From: Tardiphaga sp.
Lineage (GTDB): Bacteria; Pseudomonadota; Alphaproteobacteria; Rhizobiales; Xanthobacteraceae
Direction: 5' to 3'
DNA length: 64,000 nt
Assembly (NCBI GenBank): GCA_030147505.1
Contig: JASBVG010000104.1
Coordinates: forward strand, 62,001 to 126,000
The translations under genes were made by a program, and so were the position numbers. The notes beneath the pieces were generated by a model, which worked only from the letters and a program-made list of their open reading frames with translations, was not told the DNA's origin and ran no database searches. Positions 24,044 to 31,367 of the stretch are shown here, piece after piece. Positions within the stretch are counted from its first letter, which is position 1; each line of letters opens with the position of its first letter.

Positions 24044-25118
24044 TCGTGCTTTGTTGCCGCTTTGCGCATGTTTCCAAGGCATTGTTCCCCGGCGTGCCGA
24101 CTGGACCGCGCTGCTTGCGCTCGCCAACCACACGTTGACGACGCCTTCTTTGATCGATTTCGTTAGATCGCAGCGCGCCGCGATCCCAAGCGAGGTTGCA
24201 GCTTATGTGGAAGAGATCCACAGACGCAACACGATCCGCAACGATCGCCTGATTGCGCAACTTGAAGAGACGGTGCTTGCGCTCAACGGAGCAGGCATCG
24301 TCCCGATCTTGGTCAAAGGTGCCGCTCTGCTCGCCACCTGTCCGTCGGCCGACCGCGCGCTGCGGCTGATGTCTGATCTCGATCTGGTCGTCCGTCCCGG
24401 TGAGATCGAAGCCGCGATGAGAAGATTGGCCGCGATCGGTTACTGTGTCGATTATGAGTCGGATCGACGATATGCGAAGTGGTATTCAGACTTGAAGCGC
24501 CCCGGGGATGTCGGGATGATAGATTTGCATGGGGCGCTTCCCGCAGCGGCTTTCCTTGACCAAACGGCGGAAGATTTGTGTTTCCAACTGCGGTTGGTCC
24601 AACTCGGTACGGCCAAGGCGCTCGTGCCATCCCCGGAACTACAGGCATTGGTATTCGTGATGCACGACCAGTTTCAGGATTATGACTACTGGACGGGAAG
24701 CATCGACTTGCGGCATCTGCTGGATTTGAAGGCCTTGTTTGCAGCGCCGGGTGGTCTACGTCGTGACGTCCTGATGACGATATCGTCCAGCACGCTGGCA
24801 CGGAACGCCCTCGATGCGCAGCAGCTATTGCTCGCTCGGCTGCTCGGGGTAAAGTGGCCGGACGGTCGTCCGCAGCGCTTCATGTCAAGACTCCAAGTGT
24901 GGCGCCAGCTTCTTCAAGCGCGCCGTCCCAGTCTTCGCTCTCTGCTACTTCCGATCGGCTTGATCGATTTACGAAGTCACCGTGCGCGGTCAGTTCGACG
25001 GGGAGGCGCATCAGACGCAGGGGCATTTCCACACGCGAGGAAGCGTTGGTTTCCAAGATTTGACAGCCTTGTGTTTCTATTTGCGCTGTCACATCGATAT
25101 CGCGCCGGAAAGCTCTGA
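24030..25118 (+). CDS. Nucleotidyltransferase family protein (NTP_transf_5-like)
   Basis: The 362-residue protein has the pattern of the uncharacterised nucleotidyltransferase family PF14907: 'PILVKGAALL' (K96) followed by 'ALRLMSDLDLVVRP' with the metal-binding D116 and D118. Further helical segments include 'LQALVFVMHDQFQDYDYW'. Members are found beside HprK-like kinases in lasso-peptide and polysaccharide loci and would transfer a nucleotidyl or related group to a hydroxyl or phosphate. The ATG at 24030 lies within the end of the kinase gene, indicating coupling. The last ~60 residues are basic. Substrate unproven; the small peptide at 22516-22779 or a glycan are candidates. Confidence 0.82.
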   Translation: MTKPSRALLPLCACFQGIVPRRADWTALLALANHTLTTPSLIDFVRSQRAAIPSEVAAYVEEIHRRNTIRNDRLIAQLEETVLALNGAGIVPILVKGAALLATCPSADRALRLMSDLDLVVRPGEIEAAMRRLAAIGYCVDYESDRRYAKWYSDLKRPGDVGMIDLHGALPAAAFLDQTAEDLCFQLRLVQLGTAKALVPSPELQALVFVMHDQFQDYDYWTGSIDLRHLLDLKALFAAPGGLRRDVLMTISSSTLARNALDAQQLLLARLLGVKWPDGRPQRFMSRLQVWRQLLQARRPSLRSLLLPIGLIDLRSHRARSVRRGGASDAGAFPHARKRWFPRFDSLVFLFALSHRYRAGKL

Positions 25119-25165
25119 CACGCAGGCCGCTATGTGATTGAACTGGAAGCGAGGCATTTTACTCA

Positions 25166-25723
25166 ATGCAAGTCCTCTCAACGGAGATCCGTGACGTTTT
25201 GATCATTGAGCCGAAAGTGCATGGTGATCGGCGTGGCTTCTTCCTCGAAGCGTTTCAGGCCGAGCGCTATGCTGCTGCCGGGCTTCGCCACCCTTTCGTT
25301 CAGGACAATCTATCTCGATCGGTGCGCGGAGTCCTTCGCGGGTTACACGTGCAGAACCCGCGACCGCAGGGAAAGCTGGTAACCGTGTTGCACGGAGAGG
25401 TGTTGGATGTCGCTGTTGACGTACGTTTCGGAAGTCCCACTTTTGGACGCCATGTAGCAACTCTTCTGACTGACGAAAACCGCCGGCAGTTATGGGTGCC
25501 CCGTGGCTTCGCGCATGGCTTTCTAGTTCTGTCTGAAACAGCCGATTTTCTCTACAAGTGTGATGATTTCTATAGTCCCGAGAACGAAATGGTCATCGCG
25601 TGGGACGATCCAAATGTTGGTATCAACTGGGGAATCGATGTGCCGACTTTGTCAGCACGCGATGCAGCGGGCGTCCGGTTGAACGATGTTGCTTCCGATC
25701 TTCCCAAGTATGGATCGATTTGA
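25166..25723 (+). CDS. rmlC: dTDP-4-dehydrorhamnose 3,5-epimerase
   Basis: The 185-residue cupin-fold enzyme epimerises C3 and C5 of dTDP-4-keto-6-deoxyglucose in dTDP-L-rhamnose synthesis. Visible family features: 'EPKVHGDRRGFFLEAFQAERY', 'FVQDNLSRSVRGVLRGLHVQ' with the catalytic His of the RGLH motif, 'VLDVAVDVRFGSPTFGRH' and 'LWVPRGFAHGFLVLS', plus 'YKCDDFYSPENE'. The length is normal. Its stop overlaps the start of rmlD (TGATG). No rmlA or rmlB is present in the window, so the first two pathway steps must be encoded elsewhere. Confidence 0.96.
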   Translation: MQVLSTEIRDVLIIEPKVHGDRRGFFLEAFQAERYAAAGLRHPFVQDNLSRSVRGVLRGLHVQNPRPQGKLVTVLHGEVLDVAVDVRFGSPTFGRHVATLLTDENRRQLWVPRGFAHGFLVLSETADFLYKCDDFYSPENEMVIAWDDPNVGINWGIDVPTLSARDAAGVRLNDVASDLPKYGSI

Positions 25724-26616
25724 TGCGCATATTGTTGACAGGTGTAACTGGGCAGGTCGGAGGCGCGTTGCGTGGTCCGCTATCGGCAATCGGTACCGTT
25801 CTGACCGTTGATCGTCAGGCACTCAATCTCTTACACACAGAAACGATTGCACCTGCACTTGATCAGATGCGGCCCGATTTGATCGTCAATCCAGCAGCCT
25901 ACACGGCAGTCGATCTCGCCGAAGACGAAATCGATACTACATTTCGCGTCAATGCGGACGCTCCTGCCGCCATGGCACGCTGGGCAGCCGCTCAAAACGT
26001 ACCTCTCGTTCATTTTTCGACCGACTACGTGTTCGACGGATCCGGCAATGTGCCATGGTCGGAAGAGTCTCGGCCGGCGCCGCTGTCGGCCTATGGGGCG
26101 AGCAAACTTGCCGGCGAACAAGCAATCCGCGATGCCGGCGGCCGCCATCTCATCGTGCGCACGTCCTGGGTTTACGCAACGCAGGGACGCAACTTTCTAA
26201 GAACGATTGCTCGACTCGCACTTGAGCAGACGGAGCTGCGCATCGTCTCGGATCAGCGAGGCGCGCCGACATCGGCTCGACTCATCGCGGATGCGGTCGT
26301 GAAGATCCTCGAACTGGAGTTCGCTAGTGACCCCTTCAAGGACAGGGGCGGCCCGATCAATTTGACGGCATCGGGAGTTACAAGCTGGTATGGCCTCGCG
26401 GTTGCGATTGTTAATGGAATGAAGCAGCGCGGAGCGAAACTCACTGTAAATAGCATGATTCCGATCGCAACGTCGGATCATCCAACCAAGGCAGTTCGGC
26501 CACTCAATAGTCGGCTTGATCAACGCCGGCTGCTTAATCTCTTCAATATTCAGACGCCATCGTGGCAGGAGGCACTGGAAGTCGAACTGGACACCCGTTT
26601 CTGGACGCGTGGTTGA
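25723..26616 (+). CDS. rmlD: dTDP-4-dehydrorhamnose reductase
   Basis: This 297-residue short-chain dehydrogenase-type enzyme reduces dTDP-4-keto-L-rhamnose to dTDP-L-rhamnose with NAD(P)H. The Rossmann start 'MRILLTGVTGQVGGAL' is followed by 'NPAAYTAVDLAEDE', 'VHFSTDYVFDG' and the catalytic 'PLSAYGASKLAGEQA' (YxxxK). The region 'RTSWVYATQGRNFL' and the C-terminal 'KAVRPLNSRLD' are RmlD-specific. An upstream in-frame ATG at 25600 lies inside rmlC and is not used; ATG at 25723 overlaps the rmlC stop. It probably supplies rhamnose to the glycosyltransferases of region 1. Confidence 0.96.
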   Translation: MRILLTGVTGQVGGALRGPLSAIGTVLTVDRQALNLLHTETIAPALDQMRPDLIVNPAAYTAVDLAEDEIDTTFRVNADAPAAMARWAAAQNVPLVHFSTDYVFDGSGNVPWSEESRPAPLSAYGASKLAGEQAIRDAGGRHLIVRTSWVYATQGRNFLRTIARLALEQTELRIVSDQRGAPTSARLIADAVVKILELEFASDPFKDRGGPINLTASGVTSWYGLAVAIVNGMKQRGAKLTVNSMIPIATSDHPTKAVRPLNSRLDQRRLLNLFNIQTPSWQEALEVELDTRFWTRG

Positions 26617-26662
26617 GTTGCTGCATCGGCAATCCAATTAAATGAATGTCGCTAACTGAACA

Positions 26663-26896
26663 TTAGGCCGATGCTCGGGGCCGTGCTGGTCCAACCTTAG
26701 TACGAAGCATGTGGCTGGCCGGCTTAGAGTGCGGCTTCAGGCTTAGCCGAGGACAGATACGGGAGGCGACCGTCTGCGACTGTCCGGCGGATTGGCTGGC
26801 GACAATTTGACGAAGGGCGATTAACTCTCGCATTTCGATTGCCAGCGCTTCCGCTATGTCCACCATTGCAGTAAGTTGCTTCAGGGAAATACTCAT
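26663..26896 (-). CDS. Tiny coiled-coil protein, paralogue A
   Basis: The 77-residue protein begins with a helical, heptad-like segment ('MSISLKQLTAMVDIAEALAI', 'EMRELIALR') and ends in a basic tail rich in R, K, S and P. GGAGG lies 5-6 bases upstream of the ATG at 26896; a GTG one codon earlier is less likely. It is clearly related to the 27150-27314 protein: 14 of the first 29 residues are identical in an ungapped alignment. No known family is recognised. It is convergent with rmlD. Confidence 0.6.
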   Translation of the reverse strand: MSISLKQLTAMVDIAEALAIEMRELIALRQIVASQSAGQSQTVASRICPRLSLKPHSKPASHMLRTKVGPARPRASA

Positions 26897-27149
26897 CACA
26901 TCCTCCCTCCGGACATTGAAGTCCGTCTCGTGAAATGAGTATTCGCAGTTTTAACCAGGTTCAAACAATATTTGTGTCTATAAACTTCGGGATAGATAAT
27001 CTCGCCAATACCCGTAACCGTGACCAATAGCGAGCGGCAGGATGCTTATCTGGCGTCGTGGTCTGGCTGTGAGGTGATTGGAGTTCGACCTCGATATTGA
27101 TCCGAGCGGTGGCACGGTCGAGCCATTCATTAACGGTAAGCGGATGCGC

Positions 27150-27314
27150 TCAAGGTCTTATGCGGATTCGGGGACGCTTCCGCACAGGGCCACGCGAACG
27201 TCGGAGCAGCGACCTTGCAAGGCGCCTTCGCAACGCGACCAGTTCTTTTACCTCATCTGCGAAACTCTCGATCGAACTCGCAAGCGCGGCAAGCTTATCC
27301 AAAGAAGTACTCAT
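27150..27314 (-). CDS. Tiny coiled-coil protein, paralogue B
   Basis: The 54-residue protein has the same plan as paralogue A: 'MSTSLDKLAALASSIESFAD' and 'EVKELVALRRR', then an extremely basic tail (RSRGPVRKRPRIRIRP). An AAGGAGGG site lies 11 bases before its ATG but only 3 bases before another ATG that encodes Met-Ser-Gln-stop, whose TGA overlaps this start (ATGA). Coupled re-initiation through the three-codon frame is possible. The basic tail suggests nucleic-acid or membrane binding, which is inference. Confidence 0.6.
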   Translation of the reverse strand: MSTSLDKLAALASSIESFADEVKELVALRRRLARSLLRRSRGPVRKRPRIRIRP

Positions 27315-28048
27315 TGGCTCATTGGCCCTCCTTAAAAGAGTCAATGAGACTGGCATTGAAGGGCGAAGATGTAGAGGTATTAAATTCTAAAAAAGACATG
27401 TATTCTTATCCACTGAGAAAAATTCTTATTTAAGGAAAGAGAAGCATCTGTCGACGGTCAGTTCGCCGTCACTAATATATACAGCGATTGTCTATTATCG
27501 GCGCAGCTGAGGCAAATGACGGAATTTCACAAAGCGGGGATTTCTCGTTTGTCATACGGAACGAAACGGAACGGAAATCCGAGCCGATAAATGCCGCCAG
27601 AATGCGCTCCCAGTAAAATCCATCGGGCGGGCCGTGAGAACGTTTATTCGGCGGACAGAATCGACATCGTCCTGAAACGGGTGTGGGGTAGTGAGAGCAT
27701 CCTCTAGCTGTGTCGCTGCAGCCGTATCGTCGCAACGGCTTGCGCCAAGGAGTTCTAGGCAACCGCCAAGTGTCGGTTAGCTGTCGACAGAGCACGTTGT
27801 TGCCTTGAGGTCCGGCGCCGCGACTTCGTGACTGGTGCAAGCGAAACGAGCAGTGTCCCATCATTCAAAGAGGTCAACTTCCAGACAAGACGCGCGTGCC
27901 GGCTCCGGGCACGTAGAGACGCGGCTCAGCGGGCGCATGCCTTCACAGTTCGCCAAATACAGTTCGGCGTCACGCGCTTGCTTGCAGAAACGTTGTGATC
28001 AACGCGAACGGGTTTCTAGTCGCCACAACACCTTGATGGAGAATTTAA
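27315..28048. other. 0.73-kb stretch without a supported gene
   Basis: Between the tiny paralogue B and the isochorismatase-like gene no frame has convincing coding character. The longest are a 130-residue minus-strand frame (27472-27864) and a 101-residue plus-strand frame (27835-28140), both rich in Arg, Ser and Cys with no ribosome binding site. No transposase motif or terminal repeat was seen. The region marks the boundary between the AT-variable polysaccharide locus and the GC-rich catabolic operon. Confidence 0.5.
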
Positions 28049-28693
28049 ATGTCGTTTCAGGAAATGCTAACGCCGCAGAACAGCGCCATCGCGTTGATCG
28101 ACTACCAGCCGGCGATGTTCCAGGGCGTTCAGTCGCATGATCGTCTGGTGACCATGAACAATGTGCAGATTCTCGCCAAGGCTGCCAAACTGTTCAATAT
28201 CCCGACCGTGCTCACCACTGTCGCCAGGGATTCGTTCTCGGGCCCGTTCATTCCGGAAGTGACCGATCTGTTTCCGAGTCACGACATCATTGATCGCACC
28301 TCGATGAATTCGTGGCTCGACCCGAATTTCCGCAAGGCCGTAGCTGCCACCGGCCGCAAGAAATTCGTGATCGCCGGCCTATGGACGGAAGCCTGCGTGA
28401 TCTTCCCGACCCTGGACATGCTGCGTGAAGGTTTCGAGATCTATATCCCGGCCGACGCCTGCGGCGATCTCTCGCTGGAAGCGCATGAGCGCGCGATGCA
28501 ACGCGCCATCCAGGCTGGCGCGGTGCCAATCACTTCGTCGCAATATGCCTATGAATTGCAGCAGGATTGGGCTCGTAGCGAAACCTATGATGGCATGATG
28601 GAAATTCAGAAGGCCCATTCGCCTTACGGCATCCAGATTCGCTTTTCGAAGTGGGCGCTCGGCGAGCACGCTTCCGAAGGTGGCGCGAAGTAA
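28049..28693 (+). CDS. Isochorismatase-like cysteine hydrolase (YcaC-type)
   Basis: The 214-residue cytosolic hydrolase has the family's Asp in 'IALIDYQPAMFQG' (D18) and the nucleophile Cys in 'FVIAGLWTEACVIF' (C116). The C-terminal 'ADACGDLSLEAHERAMQRAI' and 'AVPITSSQYAYELQQDW' are typical of the YcaC subgroup, whose substrates are amides or remain unknown. GGAG lies about 9 bases before the ATG. It is first in a co-directional series running to 35.3 kb, 16 bases before the XapX gene, suggesting a role in hydrolysing an amide-type compound. Confidence 0.88.
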   Translation: MSFQEMLTPQNSAIALIDYQPAMFQGVQSHDRLVTMNNVQILAKAAKLFNIPTVLTTVARDSFSGPFIPEVTDLFPSHDIIDRTSMNSWLDPNFRKAVAATGRKKFVIAGLWTEACVIFPTLDMLREGFEIYIPADACGDLSLEAHERAMQRAIQAGAVPITSSQYAYELQQDWARSETYDGMMEIQKAHSPYGIQIRFSKWALGEHASEGGAK

Positions 28694-28709
28694 CGGCGGG
28701 AATGACAGC

Positions 28710-28997
28710 ATGAGAGCGTATGTGATCTCGGCCGGCGCCGGCCTTCTGGTTGGCATCATCTACAGCCTGATCAATGTGCGCTCTCCGGCGCCGCCGATCG
28801 TGGCGTTGATCGGGCTGCTGGGTATGTTGGTTGGCGAGCAGTTGCCGCCCTTGGTGAAGGGGCTCTGGCAGAGTAAGTCTGTCGCGCATTCCTGGCTGCA
28901 TCAGGTCAAGCCGCACATGTTCGGCCATTTGCCGAAGGGGCAGCAGGCGGACGTGAATTCGGCTGTTGTTCCTTCCAAACCCACGACCGAGAGCTAG
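28710..28997 (+). CDS. XapX domain-containing small membrane protein
   Basis: The 95-residue protein has two hydrophobic helices joined by a tight turn: 'AYVISAGAGLLVGIIYSLIN' and 'SPAPPIVALIGLLGMLVGEQ'. This is the XapX domain pattern. The rest is a short hydrophilic tail. The frame opens at 28680, but the ATG at 28710 begins exactly at the domain and lies 17 bases after the hydrolase stop. Function is not established; XapX genes usually accompany small hydrolases or transport genes, as here. Confidence 0.85.
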   Translation: MRAYVISAGAGLLVGIIYSLINVRSPAPPIVALIGLLGMLVGEQLPPLVKGLWQSKSVAHSWLHQVKPHMFGHLPKGQQADVNSAVVPSKPTTES

Positions 28998-29044
28998 CGG
29001 CAACACCGCTGGAATATTTCATTGACGCATCACGGAGCGCCATC

Positions 29045-30931
29045 ATGAGCGAGTCTGAGACCGCCGACCTGATTCTCCATCACGGTCTGTTCACGACACT
29101 CGACAGGTCCAATCCGGCTGCCAGCGCTGTCGCGATCAAAGATGGTCGTTTCCTGCACGTTGGCTTTGAGGCCGAGGTGATGGCGCTGGCCGGTCCGGAG
29201 ACGAAGTTGATCGATCTCAAGGGCAAGCGCGTGCTGCCCGGCCTGATTGACAATCACCTGCACATCATTCGCGGCGGGCTCAACTTCAACATGGAGCTGC
29301 GCTGGGACGGTGTGCGCAGTCTGTCGGACGCGATGAACATGCTGAAGCTGCAGGTGGCGGTGACGCCTCCGCCGCAATGGGTTCGGGTCGTTGGCGGTTT
29401 CACCGAACATCAGTTCGTCGAGAGGCGTTTGCCGACCATCGATGAGCTGAACGCCGTGGCACCGGATACGCCGGTATTCATTCTGCATCTCTATGATCGC
29501 GCGCTGTTGAACGGTGCCGCGCTCAGGGCCGTGGGGTACACCAAGGATACGCCGAATCCGCCCGGCGGCGAAATCCTTCGCGATGCCAATGGAAATCCGA
29601 ACGGACTGCTGTTGGCCAAACCCAATGCCGGCATTCTCTATGCGACACTCGCCAAGGGGCCGAAGCTCCCGTTCGACTATCAGGTCAATTCGACGCGCCA
29701 TTTCATGCGCGAGCTGAACCGACTCGGCGTCACCGGCGCCATAGATGCCGGCGGCGGGTTCCAGAACTATCCGCAGGACTATGAAGTCATCCAGAAGCTA
29801 CACGACGAGGGCCAGCTTACCATCCGCCTTGCTTACAATCTGTTCACGCAGAAGCCGAAGGGCGAGAAGGAAGATTTCTTGAACTGGACCAAGACGTCCA
29901 AATACAAGCAGGGTGACGACTACTTCCGCCACAACGGCGCTGGCGAGATGCTGGTGTTCTCGGCGGCCGACTTCGAGGATTTCCGCCAGCCGCGACCGGA
30001 CATGGGTCCGGAAATGGAAGGCGAGCTGGAGGAGGTGGTTCGCATTCTCGCGGAGAACCGCTGGCCTTGGCGCTTGCATTCGACTTATGATGAGACCATC
30101 AGCCGTGCGCTCGATGTGTTCGAGCGTGTCAATCAGGACATTCCACTCGAGGGACTGAACTGGTTCTTCGATCATGCGGAGACGATCTCGGATCAGTCGA
30201 TCGACCGTATCGCAGCACTGGGCGGTGGCATCGCCGTGCAGCACCGCATGGCCTATCAGGGCGAATATTTTGTCGAGCGTTACGGTCATGGCGCTGCCGA
30301 AGCCACGCCGCCGGTGGCGAAAATCCTCGCCAAGGGCGTGAAAGTGTCGGCCGGCACCGATGCGACGCGTGTGGCGTCTTATAATCCGTGGGTCTCGCTG
30401 TCCTGGCTCGTGACTGGACGTACGGTCGGTGGCATGCGGCTCTATCCGCAGCGCAATTGCCTGGATCGTGAAACGGCGTTGCGGATGTGGACCGAGAACA
30501 CCAGCTGGTTCTCCAACGAAGAGGGTAGGAAGGGCCGTATCCAGGCGGGCCAGCTCGCGGATCTGATCGTGCCGGACCGCGACTTCTTTGCCTGTAGCGA
30601 AAATGAGATCTCTGACATCTCCGCGGTGCTGACTGTCGTGGGCGGCAAGGTCGTCTATGGCGTTGGTGACTTCGCCAAATTCGACGATACCACGCCGCCG
30701 CCGGCGATGCCCGACTGGTCGCCAGTACGTACCTTCGGTGGCTATGGCGCCTGGGCAGCGCCTGACGCCGATGGAAACGTCGTCGCGCAGAAAATGGCCA
30801 TGAACTGTGGCTGCGCCAACAATTGCGGCGTTCATGGCCACGACCACGCCACGGCGTGGTCGAGCAAGCTGCCGATTGCGGACCTCAAGAGCTTCTGGGG
30901 TGCGCTCGGCTGCGCCTGCTGGGCAGTGTAA
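29045..30931 (+). CDS. Amidohydrolase family protein (YtcJ-like) with Cys-rich C-terminal tail
   Basis: The 628-residue metal-dependent hydrolase of the amidohydrolase superfamily (subgroup 3) has 'GKRVLPGLIDNHLHIIRGG' with the HxH metal ligands, later 'FDHAETIS', 'VKVSAGTDATRVASYNPW' with the metal Asp, and the closing beta-strand domain 'QAGQLADLIVPDRDFF'. Such enzymes cleave C-N bonds in amides, formamides or carbamates. The last ~40 residues form an unusual tail with 'MNCGCANNCGVHGHDH' and 'ALGCACWAV', seven or so Cys plus His, likely metal-binding. No signal peptide is visible. It sits between XapX and DoxX genes in the same operon. Confidence 0.88.
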   Translation: MSESETADLILHHGLFTTLDRSNPAASAVAIKDGRFLHVGFEAEVMALAGPETKLIDLKGKRVLPGLIDNHLHIIRGGLNFNMELRWDGVRSLSDAMNMLKLQVAVTPPPQWVRVVGGFTEHQFVERRLPTIDELNAVAPDTPVFILHLYDRALLNGAALRAVGYTKDTPNPPGGEILRDANGNPNGLLLAKPNAGILYATLAKGPKLPFDYQVNSTRHFMRELNRLGVTGAIDAGGGFQNYPQDYEVIQKLHDEGQLTIRLAYNLFTQKPKGEKEDFLNWTKTSKYKQGDDYFRHNGAGEMLVFSAADFEDFRQPRPDMGPEMEGELEEVVRILAENRWPWRLHSTYDETISRALDVFERVNQDIPLEGLNWFFDHAETISDQSIDRIAALGGGIAVQHRMAYQGEYFVERYGHGAAEATPPVAKILAKGVKVSAGTDATRVASYNPWVSLSWLVTGRTVGGMRLYPQRNCLDRETALRMWTENTSWFSNEEGRKGRIQAGQLADLIVPDRDFFACSENEISDISAVLTVVGGKVVYGVGDFAKFDDTTPPPAMPDWSPVRTFGGYGAWAAPDADGNVVAQKMAMNCGCANNCGVHGHDHATAWSSKLPIADLKSFWGALGCACWAV

Positions 30932-30935
30932 CCGA

Positions 30936-31367
30936 ATGCACGGCATCACCGACCTTGCGCGCCGCCTGATTAGCGGCGTCGTTATCCACAGACTTGCCTT
31001 GCTGTGCCTCTGTGCGGCCTATCTGCAAGGCGGCCTCGTCAAGGCGTTCGACTTCTCGGCTGCGCTCGCCGAGATGGAGCATTTCGGCCTGCAGCCGGCG
31101 GCGCCATTTGCCGTACTCGTAATTACGCTGGAGCTCGTGGCTTCGGCGATGGTTCTCACCGGCATCGGGCGCTGGTTTGGTGCGCTGTCGCTGGCCGGCT
31201 TTACGCTGATGGCGACCTTCATGGCTAACCGGTTCTGGGAAATGGTGTCGCCGGAGCGTTTCGGAGCGGCCAATTCGTTCTTCGAGCATGTCGGCCTGTG
31301 CGGCGGCTTCCTGCTGGTGGCGTGGTACGATCTCAATGCACGCGCCGGAGGGCAGGGACATGAGTGA
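30936..31367 (+). CDS. DoxX family membrane protein
   Basis: The 143-residue protein has four hydrophobic helices ('LALLCLCAAYLQGGLVKAF', 'APFAVLVITLELVASAMVL', 'FGALSLAGFTLMATFMANRFW', 'VGLCGGFLLVAWYDL'), the standard size and layout of DoxX/TQO small-subunit proteins. These form redox-associated inner-membrane complexes with flavin or sulfur enzymes. The ATG at 30936 lies 4 bases after the amidohydrolase stop, and the end overlaps the MFS gene by 8 bases. A role in electron transfer for the pathway is possible but not shown. Confidence 0.85.
   Translation: MHGITDLARRLISGVVIHRLALLCLCAAYLQGGLVKAFDFSAALAEMEHFGLQPAAPFAVLVITLELVASAMVLTGIGRWFGALSLAGFTLMATFMANRFWEMVSPERFGAANSFFEHVGLCGGFLLVAWYDLNARAGGQGHE

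Noticed and set aside
27472..27864. 130-residue minus-strand frame as a possible transposase remnant
   Set aside because: No DDE-type or helix-turn-helix motif, no inverted terminal repeats and no target duplication were found.
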